A stretch of DNA of 64,000 nt, from the NCBI GenBank assembly GCA_963712485.1, contig CAVQID010000019.1, positions 385,396 through 449,395 of the forward strand. The letters run 5' to 3'. A model generated the notes under the pieces. It made no database searches and was not told where the DNA came from. It saw only the letters and a program-made list of their open reading frames with translations. The translations under genes and the position numbers were made by a program. This document shows, piece after piece, positions 1 through 7,749 of the stretch (positions are counted from its first letter, which is position 1; each line of letters starts with the position of its first letter). The stretch comes from JALORV01 sp963712485. Its GTDB lineage: Bacteria > Pseudomonadota > Gammaproteobacteria > Burkholderiales > Burkholderiaceae_F.

Positions 1-1
1 G

Positions 2-1438
2 GGCGACACGGTGGCCGTGATGCTGCCGAACACGCCGCAGATGGTCGAGGCGCACTACGGCATTCCAATGGCTGGCGCGGTGTTGAATGCGCTGAACACG
101 CGGCTGGATCCGGCGTCGATCGCGTTCATGCTGGAGCACGGCGAAGCGAAGGTCATCATCGTCGACCGCGAGTTTGCTTCGACGGTCCGCGCGGCAGTCG
201 AGCTTCTGCAACGGCCGCTGTCAGTGATCGATGTCGATGATCCGGTGTACGACGGTCCGGGCACGCCGGTGGGCGAACTGGCGTACGAAGCCTTCCTGGC
301 GACGGGATTGCCGGATCATGCGTGGCTGCAACCGGCGGCCGAATGGGACGCGATCGCGCTCAACTACACGTCGGGCACGACGGGAAATCCCAAGGGCGTC
401 GTCTATTCGCATCGTGGCGCCTATACAAACGCCGTTTCGAACGTGCTGGTCTGGGCGATGCCACATCACCCGGTGTACCTGTGGACGCTGCCGATGTTCC
501 ACTGCAACGGCTGGTGTTTTCCGTGGACGATCGCGGCGATGGCCGGAACGCATGTGTGCCTGCGGCGCGTCGAGGCCGCGGCCGTGTTCGACGCGATCCG
601 TGCGCATCGCGTCACGCACTACTGCGGCGCGCCTATCGTGCATTCGATGCTGATCAACGCGCCGGAGGAGCTGAGGCGCGGCATCGGACACCGTGTCAGC
701 GCGATGGTCGCTGCGGCCAGTCCACCGGCGGCGATGATCGAAGGCATGGAGAAAATCGGCTTCGACCTGACCCATGTGTACGGTCTGACCGAGGTCTACG
801 GACCCGCGACCGTATGCGCCAGGCAACCGGGCTGGGCAACGCTGGATGTTGGCGAGCGCGCCGCGCTGATCGGCCGGCAGGGCGTGCGCTATACGCTGGA
901 AGAGGGCGTCGCAGTGCTCGACCCCGTGAGCCTGCAGCCGGTGCCCTGGGACGGCGAGACGATGGGCGAGGTGATGTTCCGCGGCAACATCACGATGAAG
1001 GGTTACCTGAAGAACGAAAAGGCGACCCACGAAGCTTTCAGCGGCGGCTGGTTTCACTCGGGCGATCTGGCGGTGGCTTATCCGGACGGCTATCTGCGCA
1101 TCAAGGACCGCAGCAAGGACATCATCATTTCCGGCGGCGAGAACATTTCATCGATCGAAGTCGAGGATGCGTTGTTCCGCCACCCCGCGGTCATGGCGGC
1201 GGCGGTCGTGGCGCAGCCGGACCCGAAGTGGGGCGAGGTGCCGTGCGCCTTCGTCGAACTCAAGGACGGTGTCACACTGACGACCGACGATTTGCTCGAG
1301 CACTGCCGCCAGTACCTGCCGGGGTTCAAAATGCCGAAGCGCGTGATCTTCGGTCCGCTGCCGAAGACTTCGACCGGCAAGATCCAGAAGTTCACGCTCA
1401 GGCAGCAGGCGAAATCCGCCACGGCCATCGATGTTTAG
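2..1438 (+). CDS. Acyl-CoA ligase (AMP-forming), 5' end outside window
   Basis: Activates a carboxylic acid, probably a medium-chain fatty acid, to its CoA thioester through an acyl-adenylate. The 478 visible residues carry the ANL adenylation signature YTSGTTGNPKG near visible residue 125, the hinge region (HSGDLAV, then KDRSKDIIISGGENIS) and the C-terminal lysine region STGKIQKF. Relatives of this AlkK-like type are about 540-550 residues, so roughly 60-70 N-terminal residues lie before the window; the frame is open to the edge. The enoyl-CoA hydratase relative begins 18 bases downstream on the same strand, which suggests one operon for acyl-CoA handling. Substrate chain length cannot be read from the sequence. 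Confidence 0.88.
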   Translation, partial: GDTVAVMLPNTPQMVEAHYGIPMAGAVLNALNTRLDPASIAFMLEHGEAKVIIVDREFASTVRAAVELLQRPLSVIDVDDPVYDGPGTPVGELAYEAFLATGLPDHAWLQPAAEWDAIALNYTSGTTGNPKGVVYSHRGAYTNAVSNVLVWAMPHHPVYLWTLPMFHCNGWCFPWTIAAMAGTHVCLRRVEAAAVFDAIRAHRVTHYCGAPIVHSMLINAPEELRRGIGHRVSAMVAAASPPAAMIEGMEKIGFDLTHVYGLTEVYGPATVCARQPGWATLDVGERAALIGRQGVRYTLEEGVAVLDPVSLQPVPWDGETMGEVMFRGNITMKGYLKNEKATHEAFSGGWFHSGDLAVAYPDGYLRIKDRSKDIIISGGENISSIEVEDALFRHPAVMAAAVVAQPDPKWGEVPCAFVELKDGVTLTTDDLLEHCRQYLPGFKMPKRVIFGPLPKTSTGKIQKFTLRQQAKSATAIDV

Positions 1439-1456
1439 CCATTCAAGGAGACGACC

Positions 1457-2260
1457 ATGAATGCCCCGGAAGCCCGCGCGATCGCGGAGCCGTATGTGCA
1501 GAACGATCGCGATGAACGCGGCGTGGTGACGCTGACGCTCAACCGCCCGCAGCAGTTCAACGCGCTGTCCGAGGAGATGCTCACTGCGCTGCAGTCCGAG
1601 CTCGATGCGGTCGCACGCGACACTGACGCGCGCGTCGTCATCATCGCCGGCAAGGGCAAGGCGTTCTGTCCGGGGCACGACCTGAAGCAGATGAAAGCGA
1701 GCCCTTCGGTCGACTATTACCGGCAACTGTTTGCGCAGTGCGCGAAGCTGATGATGACGATCCAGCGCATGCCACAACCGGTCATCGCGCGGGTCCACGG
1801 AATTGCCACGGCGGCGGGCTGCCAGCTGGTTGCGATGTGTGATCTCGCCGTCGCGTCATCGGACGCACGCTTCGCGGTGAGCGGCATCAACGTGGGACTG
1901 TTCTGTTCCACGCCGGGGGTGGCGCTGTCGCGCAACGTCGGCCGCAAGGAGGCGTTCGAAATGCTGGTTACCGGCGACTTCATCGACGCAGCGACGGCGC
2001 AGGCACGCGGCCTCGTCAACCGCGTGGTGCCGGCCGATCAGCTCGATGCCGAGGTTGCACGCCTGGCAGCTGCCATCGTCGCCAAGCCGCCGGTGGCGAT
2101 TGCGATGGGCAAGGAGCTTTTCTATCGTCAGATCGAAACCGGCATCGAGGCCGCGTATCAGATGGCCGGCCAGACGATGGCCTGCAACATGATCGACGAG
2201 GCCGCACAGGAAGGCGTCCAGGCATTCATGGAAAAGCGCAAGCCCGCCTGGGCGCGCTGA
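1457..2260 (+). CDS. Enoyl-CoA hydratase/isomerase family protein lacking both catalytic Glu
   Basis: A 267-residue crotonase-fold protein. The oxyanion-hole and CoA-binding segments are clear (GKGKAFCPGHDLKQM and TAAGCQLVAMCD). Aligned by eye with mitochondrial enoyl-CoA hydratase, the two catalytic glutamates are replaced: the GGGCE glutamate is Gln in AAGCQ, and the QPE glutamate is Gly in VSGINVG. The INVGLFCSTP segment is what I know from the ECHDC3-like branch, so ordinary hydratase activity is doubtful. A GGAG ribosome site sits 8 bases before the ATG. It follows the acyl-CoA ligase and ends 7 bases before the convergent gene. Another crotonase reaction, or a non-catalytic CoA-binding role, is possible. 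Confidence 0.9.
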   Translation: MNAPEARAIAEPYVQNDRDERGVVTLTLNRPQQFNALSEEMLTALQSELDAVARDTDARVVIIAGKGKAFCPGHDLKQMKASPSVDYYRQLFAQCAKLMMTIQRMPQPVIARVHGIATAAGCQLVAMCDLAVASSDARFAVSGINVGLFCSTPGVALSRNVGRKEAFEMLVTGDFIDAATAQARGLVNRVVPADQLDAEVARLAAAIVAKPPVAIAMGKELFYRQIETGIEAAYQMAGQTMACNMIDEAAQEGVQAFMEKRKPAWAR

Positions 2261-2267
2261 GCTTCCG

Positions 2268-3035
2268 CTATGGAGTCACCCGCTCCTGCGGCTCTGCCGC
2301 CGGCGGAGTGTTGACCGCGCGGCGGAAGAAATTGAGCAACGGCGCTTCGCTGGGTGCGTCACTGGTGGGTTCAGCCGGCGGCGCAGCCGTATCCACGGTG
2401 GGCGTTCCGATGCCTTTGTTTGCCACCTTGCTCGCCGGTCGCACCGGGGTTGCTGCAGCGGGCGCGGCGGCGCTCGCACGCGATTCAGCGGCGGCCGCGG
2501 TACGCGGTTCAGTGGGCAGCGGCAGCGCCAGCGTGTATAGCGTTAGCGCAATCCAGCCGGCGACGATCAGCAGTGGGAGACCCCGCGTCGAAGCCTGGGC
2601 CAGCAGCGCGGTGACGGTGCCCTGTCGGGCAAAGGCAGGGGGTCGCGCGGCGACACGTTCGAGCGCATCTTCGACCCGCTGCCGCTGCATTTTGAGCGGA
2701 CCCACCCGGTCGCGTGCCGCCCGCAGTCCGAGGTAAGTGCAGACCAACGCGATGCCGGCGAATGCGCCGATTCCGGTCAGCAGCCAACGCTTGCCGGGAA
2801 GCGGGGTGTTCCACCCCCCGACGAGAACAACGACGTAGGCGAACAGCAGGAGCGCCTGCGCCACGATGGTCCACGACAGGTGCTGGCCGAGCGCGGCCGC
2901 AGAGCCCTGTATCGCGAGGTTCAGCCGATCGAGCTCGCGTTCCAGGGCGAGACGATTGTCATCTCGTGCCTGCGCGACCTCGGCCGCCTCGCGAATCGCG
3001 TCGGCGCTGCCGTCAACGGTTGAAAGGGCACGCAT
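2268..3035 (-). CDS. Hypothetical membrane protein with coiled coil
   Basis: Unrecognised 255-residue protein. The N-terminal 45 residues are charged and probably coiled coil (DNRLALERELDRLNLAIQ). Three hydrophobic stretches follow: about residues 60-78 (IVAQALLLFAYVVVLVGGW), 88-106 and 153-173. The C-terminal third is low-complexity Ala/Pro/Thr-rich and looks unstructured. I chose the ATG at 3035 because GGAG lies about 6 bases upstream; a GTG at 3047 would add four residues. It converges with the upstream crotonase gene, and no neighbour hints at its role. An inner-membrane structural or regulatory protein is only a guess. Confidence 0.65.
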   Translation of the reverse strand: MRALSTVDGSADAIREAAEVAQARDDNRLALERELDRLNLAIQGSAAALGQHLSWTIVAQALLLFAYVVVLVGGWNTPLPGKRWLLTGIGAFAGIALVCTYLGLRAARDRVGPLKMQRQRVEDALERVAARPPAFARQGTVTALLAQASTRGLPLLIVAGWIALTLYTLALPLPTEPRTAAAAESRASAAAPAAATPVRPASKVANKGIGTPTVDTAAPPAEPTSDAPSEAPLLNFFRRAVNTPPAAEPQERVTP

Positions 3036-3197
3036 CGAATTCTCCACGCCAGGGTGTCAATGGAGTTTCGACAGCGCCCGGATCATCAGGGATCGCCCGT
3101 CCGGAGGAGGGCGCGTCACTCTGAAGAGCGATGGTGGGGACTTGCGTATGCGGCAAAGGTACGCACGCCGTCGCGGCGGAACGCGACGGACGGCGGG

Positions 3198-4475
3198 TCA
3201 AGCCGGCGCGACGAGCAGGGCGGATTCAGTCGACGCTTCGCATTGCGAGATCACCGCGGCGAAGACATCGACACCCCAGTCGAGCTGCGCACGGCTGATC
3301 GTCAGCGGCGGCGCAAAGCGGATGACGGTTTCGTGCGTTTCCTTCGTCAACACGCCCCGTTCCGCCATGAGTTCGACGACTCGGCGCGCCGACACCCGCG
3401 CCGGGTCGAGGTCCACGCCGGCCCAGAGTCCACGACCGCGGACGGCGCGAATCAGCGGTGACTGGATGCGCTGCAAACGCGACAGCAGATGCGCGCCGTG
3501 CACGCGGCTGCGTTCGACGAGATGTTCCTCATCGAGCACGCGCAGCGCTTCGAGCGCCACGCGTGCGGCCAGCGGATTGCCGCCGAACGTCGAGCCGTGG
3601 CTGCCGGGCTCCATCAGATCGAGCACGTCGGCCCGCGCAACAAAGGCCGAAACGGGCAGCAGACCGCCGCCGAGCGCCTTGCCGACAAGCACGCCGTCAG
3701 GTCGAGTGTCGTCGTGCATGTAGGCGAACATCGCGCCGGTCCGACCAAGGCCCGACTGGATTTCATCGAGAATCAGCAGGACGCCGCGTTGCTCGCAGAG
3801 CCGGCGCGTCGCCTTCAGGAATCCGCCCGGCGGAACGACAATGCCGGCCTCACCCTGGATCGGTTCCATCAGTACGGCGCAGGTCGTCGCCCCGATTGCG
3901 CCGTCCAGTGATTCGAGGCTGCCGAAATCAAAGTGCCGGAAGCCGGGTGTAAACGGGCCGAAGTCCGATCGATAGGCTGCTTCGGTCGAGAATCCGACCA
4001 CCGTTGAAGAACGGCCGTGAAAGTTTCCGCGTGCAACAGCGATCTCGGCGCGATCCGCAGGAATGCCCTTGACTCTATAGCCCCAGCGCCGTGCGGCTTT
4101 GATCGCGGTTTCAACCGATTCACAGCCGCCGCTGGCCGGTAGCGCGCGCGCCGGTGCCTCAAGGTCGGCCGCTTCAACCAGCGCCGCCAGGAACGGACCC
4201 AGAGCCGTCGAGTGATAGGCGCGCGAGGTGACCGCCATGCGCTGCGCCTGCTCGCTCAGTGCCCGCACCAGACGTGGATGCGCATGGCCATGGCTGACCG
4301 CAGAATACGCGGACATGAAATCGAGATAGCGCTTGCCGTCGGTGTCCCACAGCCAGCAGCCTTCGCCCCGTTCCAGCACGACCGGAACCGGCCTGTAATT
4401 TGGCGCCGCGAACTCCTGTTCGAGCGCAATCGCATTTGCCGAAGCGCTGTAAACCTGTCCAATCCGGGCATCCAT
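3198..4475 (-). CDS. rocD: Ornithine aminotransferase
   Basis: PLP-dependent class III aminotransferase of 425 residues, converting ornithine and 2-oxoglutarate to glutamate semialdehyde and glutamate in arginine/ornithine catabolism. The N-terminal segment NYRPVPVVLERGEG and the following DTDGKRYLDFMSAYSAVSHG are typical of ornithine aminotransferases. LLILDEIQSGLGRTG carries the PLP-binding Asp, and Lys266 in VLVGKALGGG is the expected Schiff-base lysine. I chose the ATG at 4475 because AGGT lies about 6 bases before it; the frame is open further up but that extension is not family-like. An Lrp-type regulator lies just upstream on the same strand and is a plausible controller. Another omega-amino acid substrate cannot be excluded. 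Confidence 0.88.
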   Translation of the reverse strand: MDARIGQVYSASANAIALEQEFAAPNYRPVPVVLERGEGCWLWDTDGKRYLDFMSAYSAVSHGHAHPRLVRALSEQAQRMAVTSRAYHSTALGPFLAALVEAADLEAPARALPASGGCESVETAIKAARRWGYRVKGIPADRAEIAVARGNFHGRSSTVVGFSTEAAYRSDFGPFTPGFRHFDFGSLESLDGAIGATTCAVLMEPIQGEAGIVVPPGGFLKATRRLCEQRGVLLILDEIQSGLGRTGAMFAYMHDDTRPDGVLVGKALGGGLLPVSAFVARADVLDLMEPGSHGSTFGGNPLAARVALEALRVLDEEHLVERSRVHGAHLLSRLQRIQSPLIRAVRGRGLWAGVDLDPARVSARRVVELMAERGVLTKETHETVIRFAPPLTISRAQLDWGVDVFAAVISQCEASTESALLVAPA

Positions 4476-4627
4476 CACACACCTCGTTAAGCCTTTCCCG
4501 AAGTCTATTGAGACCACCATCGTTAGGAGGCAGAAGGGCAATCCGTGGGCCGCGTGAAACGGTGGTACGCGCGACTTCGCACCGCCGAATCTGCGGTGCG
4601 CTGCGGCGCTTGCAGATGACCGCGACG

Positions 4628-5101
4628 TCAGGGCAGCGGATAGCCGCGAAACGCCTTGATCGTCTGAAGCTCAGGCTTGGAACTGATCTTCTCGATGCCG
4701 AGCGCCGGATCATCGGTCCATGCGTTGGTCAGATCGCGATAGTGATCGAGGTCACGACACGCGAGCCTGAGGACATAGTCACAGGGGCCCGAGACCAGGA
4801 AGCATTCGACGACTTCATCGGCCGTTCGCATCCGCTGCTCGAAGCGAAGATGCGTTGCCTGCGATTGATCCCTCAGAACGACTTCGACGATGATGGTGAG
4901 TTGCGCGCCGATGCGACGGGGATCGAGGACGGCCATGTACCCGCTGATTAGGCCTGAGCGCTCCAGCCGGCGAACGCGATCCAGGCAGGCGCGCGGACTG
5001 AGTTCGATTCTTGCGGCGAGTTCCTGATTGGTGATGCGCCCATCCGATTGCAGGATCTCGAGGATCCTGCGATCGGTTCGATCGAGCTCTCTGGGTGCCA
5101 T
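4628..5101 (-). CDS. Lrp/AsnC family transcriptional regulator
   Basis: A 157-residue DNA-binding regulator. Residues 5-60 form the AsnC-type helix-turn-helix (LDRTDRRILEILQSDGRI, then ELAARIELSPRACLDRVRRL), and the remainder is the RAM ligand-binding domain. The full length matches the family. It lies upstream of the ornithine aminotransferase gene in the same orientation, separated by about 150 bases, and diverges from the MFS permease gene (74-base gap). Amino-acid-responsive control of rocD is likely by analogy with other Lrp/AsnC proteins beside catabolic genes. The start at 5101 is chosen because the protein then begins MAPRELDRTD, as in homologues; upstream in-frame codons add an unrelated tail. 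Confidence 0.88.
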   Translation of the reverse strand: MAPRELDRTDRRILEILQSDGRITNQELAARIELSPRACLDRVRRLERSGLISGYMAVLDPRRIGAQLTIIVEVVLRDQSQATHLRFEQRMRTADEVVECFLVSGPCDYVLRLACRDLDHYRDLTNAWTDDPALGIEKISSKPELQTIKAFRGYPLP

Positions 5102-5175
5102 GCGCCTCAGTATACGAATGACCGCCCAGCAGGACTGCTCGCGTAGCATGCGTCGAGTCCCCCCGTCGCCCCACG

Positions 5176-6516
5176 ATGCCGATTTTCGATGCCGCCGCTC
5201 TCAACCCGGGCGTCCGTCCGCGGGAAGTGTTTGCCTGGGCCGGCTATGACTTCGCCAACTCCGGCTATACGACGGTCGTTCTGACCGCGGTGTTCAACGC
5301 CTATTTCGTCGGCGTCGTTGCGGCCAATGCCCCGTGGGCGACGTTCGCCTGGACCCTGACGCTCGGCATCTCCAATGCGCTGGTGATGCTGGCGATGCCG
5401 ATGATCGGCGCTTATGCCGATCTGCGTGCTCGCAAGAAGTGGCTGCTGGCGGTGTCGACCGGCGGCTGCGTCGCCGGGACCGCGGCGCTCGCGGCTGTCG
5501 GCCCGGGTGACGTGGCGCTGGCGGCAATAGCTATCACGGTGTCCAACTTCTTTTTTATGGCCGGGGTCGGGTTGGTCGCGGCCTTCCTGCCGGAACTGGC
5601 GCGGCAGGAGGCGCTCGGCAAGGTATCCGGGTGGGGCTGGGGCTTCGGCTACGTCGGCGGCCTCATCACGCTCGCACTTTGTCTCGTTTACGTGCAGTGG
5701 GCGCAGGCGCAAGGGGCCGCTTCAAGCGAGTTCGTGCCGATCACGATGCTGATCACCGCCGCGGTGTTCGCGATTGCCGCCACGCCGGCGCTCTTGATCG
5801 TCCGCGAGCGCGCGCAGCCCCAGGCGGACGAACGCGTGGGCCACTTCGTGCACCAGGCCCTGTCGCGACTCTGGCAGACGTTGCGCCAGGTCGATCGGTA
5901 CCGCGACTTTGCGCGTCTCCTTGCTTGCGGCGTCTTCTATCAAGCCGGCGTCATGGTCGTCATTGCCCTGGCGGCGATCTACGCCCAGGAAGTCATGAAC
6001 TTCACGTTCGTGCAGACCATGGCGCTGGTTCTGGTCGTCAACATCACCGCGGCGATCGGAGCGTTTGCGTTCGGCTACGTGCAGGACGCCATTGGTCACA
6101 AGCCGGCGCTCGCGCTGACGTTGCTGATGTGGCTTGCGATGGTCATCGTCGCGGGGCTTGCAACCAGCGCTGCGATGTTCTGGATCGCAGCCAACCTTGC
6201 CGGCCTGGCGATGGGTTCGAGCCAGTCCGCGGGTCGCGCGATGGTCGGTCTTTTCGCGCCGAAAGATCGGCTGGCGGAGTTCTACGGTCTGTGGACTTTC
6301 GCGACGCAGCTGGCGGCGATCATCGGGCCCGTCAGCTACGGCGCGGTGGTTTTCGTAACCGACAATAACCATCGCCTCGGCATCGGTGCCACGGGGCTCT
6401 TCTTCGTGGCCGGCCTGCTGGCGCTGGCGACGATCAACATCAACCGCGGACGCCGGGCGGCGGAAACGTCGACTCACGTCCCCGGGATGACCGGCGCCAC
6501 TCAGCCCTGGGGCTAA
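5176..6516 (+). CDS. MFS transporter, UMF1/Atg22-like
   Basis: A 446-residue polytopic membrane protein with about 12 hydrophobic segments. The opening EVFAWAGYDFANSGYTTVV is characteristic of the UMF1 (Atg22-like) branch of the major facilitator superfamily. Relatives in fungi release amino acids from the vacuole; bacterial members are uncharacterised as far as I know, so an amino-acid exporter role is an inference. It diverges from the Lrp-type regulator, which could control both this gene and rocD. Its stop overlaps the 3' end of the convergent DUF336 gene by 4 bases. No ribosome-binding site of note is visible before the ATG. Confidence 0.82.
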   Translation: MPIFDAAALNPGVRPREVFAWAGYDFANSGYTTVVLTAVFNAYFVGVVAANAPWATFAWTLTLGISNALVMLAMPMIGAYADLRARKKWLLAVSTGGCVAGTAALAAVGPGDVALAAIAITVSNFFFMAGVGLVAAFLPELARQEALGKVSGWGWGFGYVGGLITLALCLVYVQWAQAQGAASSEFVPITMLITAAVFAIAATPALLIVRERAQPQADERVGHFVHQALSRLWQTLRQVDRYRDFARLLACGVFYQAGVMVVIALAAIYAQEVMNFTFVQTMALVLVVNITAAIGAFAFGYVQDAIGHKPALALTLLMWLAMVIVAGLATSAAMFWIAANLAGLAMGSSQSAGRAMVGLFAPKDRLAEFYGLWTFATQLAAIIGPVSYGAVVFVTDNNHRLGIGATGLFFVAGLLALATININRGRRAAETSTHVPGMTGATQPWG

Positions 6517-6911
6517 AGCGCTGCGATACCGGCCTTCGCGACCTGCGCATCCTCAATCGACTTCACGCCGGAGACCCCGACGGCGCCGACGACGTGACCT
6601 TCGACGATGATCGGCACGCCGCCTTCCAGCATGCCGTCGAGGGGCGCCGACAGGAAGGCCGTCCGGCCGCCGTTGATCATCTCTTCGTAGATCTTCGTTT
6701 CGCGCTTGCCCAGCGCAGCAGCGCGCGCCTTCGCCGGAGCGATCGCCGCGGACACCGGAGCGACACCGTCCATGCGTTGCAGGAGCAGCAGGTGGCCGCC
6801 ATCGTCACAGACCGCGATGACGACATTCCACTGATGCGACGAGGCTTCCGCCTCGGCCGCGGCCACTATTTTCTTCGCGTCTTCGAGCGTCAGCATTGGT
6901 TTCGTCCTCAT
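6513..6911 (-). CDS. DUF336 / GlcG-HbpS-like heme-binding family protein
   Basis: A 132-residue GlcG/HbpS-type protein. The family pattern is visible: TLEDAKKIVAAAEAEA at the start, then VVIAVCDDGGHLLLLQRMDG, the repeated Ala/Lys region APAKARAAALGKRET, and GGVPIIVEGHVVGAVGVSG near the end. Members bind haem or small organic ligands, or sit beside dioxygenase and glycolate genes; the exact role here is unknown. No signal peptide is apparent, so it is probably cytoplasmic. The ATG at 6911 has TTAGGAG five bases upstream, which settles the start; the open frame upstream is not family-like. It lies 8 bases after the DUF218 gene and is likely co-transcribed with it. Confidence 0.82.
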   Translation of the reverse strand: MRTKPMLTLEDAKKIVAAAEAEASSHQWNVVIAVCDDGGHLLLLQRMDGVAPVSAAIAPAKARAAALGKRETKIYEEMINGGRTAFLSAPLDGMLEGGVPIIVEGHVVGAVGVSGVKSIEDAQVAKAGIAAL

Positions 6912-6919
6912 GTCGACTC

Positions 6920-7699
6920 CTAAGTGGTTTCTCCTGCGGTAATTTGGCGATACCGAAGTCGGTAATAACCTCCGGAAACCCATTCGCGCAACGCCGCCTG
7001 CGAAAGCTGCAGTGCTGCAACGCCCGGCACCAGCTGGTGCAGGCTGAACGGCCGCTGTCCGGCAAAAGCGGTGGGGCACGCAATGACTTCGAATCCGGCC
7101 GCTTCGAACACTTGGCGCGAGCGTGGCATATGTATCGCATCAGTGACGAGCGCAACGCGCATCAGCCCAACGGGTTTGAGGTCCCGAGCGGCTGCCAGTG
7201 CATTTTCCCCGGTGGTCATCGCGGTCACGTCGACCCAGCGCACCGAAAGGTCGTACTCCTTTATCAGCACATCGCTCATCAGTGCGCCTTCGGCGAACTT
7301 TCCGCCTTGCGGGCGGCCGCCGCTGACGTAAATGGGCAGGCCGGTTTCGCGTGCGAGCCGGGCGCCGTAGCGCAGCCGCTGCAGCGTGTACGTCTTGACC
7401 GTCTCGCCGCCCCACTCCGGCGACCCGCGGTTGTTGCCGCCGGCGAGAATGACGATCGCCTGCGCGCGTTTCAGGTCCGCCGCTGTGACCGGTGGTGGCT
7501 CGAGCGAGCGCGCCAGTGCGTTGGCGACGACCGGCAGCGAAAGAGCCAGCAGCACGAGTTGGGCGCCCACGATGAGGGCGAGGCCGAGGGTCCGGCGTCG
7601 CCGCAGCAGCATCGCACCGACGAGTGTCACCACGATCAGCGAGGTCGGCGGCAGTACCAGGTCGGAGAGCGCGTAGTTGAATGTCACGTCGCGATCCAA
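6920..7699 (-). CDS. DUF218 (YdcF/SanA/ElyC-like) membrane protein
   Basis: A 259-residue protein with two N-terminal membrane segments (about residues 13-31 and 38-58) and a DUF218 domain. Family features seen are AIVILAGGN, YGARLARETGLPIYVSGG, TTGENA and VALVTDAIHMPRS. Related proteins ElyC and SanA act in envelope integrity and peptidoglycan or lipid-carrier metabolism; a similar role here is inference. A strong hairpin (7703-7738) separates its start from the upstream propionyl-CoA synthetase gene. The downstream DUF336 gene follows after 8 bases. Confidence 0.8.
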   Translation of the reverse strand: MDRDVTFNYALSDLVLPPTSLIVVTLVGAMLLRRRRTLGLALIVGAQLVLLALSLPVVANALARSLEPPPVTAADLKRAQAIVILAGGNNRGSPEWGGETVKTYTLQRLRYGARLARETGLPIYVSGGRPQGGKFAEGALMSDVLIKEYDLSVRWVDVTAMTTGENALAAARDLKPVGLMRVALVTDAIHMPRSRQVFEAAGFEVIACPTAFAGQRPFSLHQLVPGVAALQLSQAALREWVSGGYYRLRYRQITAGETT

Positions 7700-7702
7700 T
7701 GG

Positions 7703-7738
7703 AAAACGGCCGCGAGCTTACGCGAGCTCACGGCCGTT
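7703..7738 (-). terminator. Intrinsic terminator after prpE
   Basis: Reading the minus strand, AACGGCCG and CGGCCGTT pair over 8 bp, with an inner GAGCT/AGCTC pairing, a TACGCG-type loop and one mismatch, followed by TTTTCC. It begins about 12 bases past the prpE stop and lies just before the DUF218 start codon. It would end the prpE transcript and insulate the downstream pair. Confidence 0.7.
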
Positions 7739-7749
7739 GCTGCGGAAGT

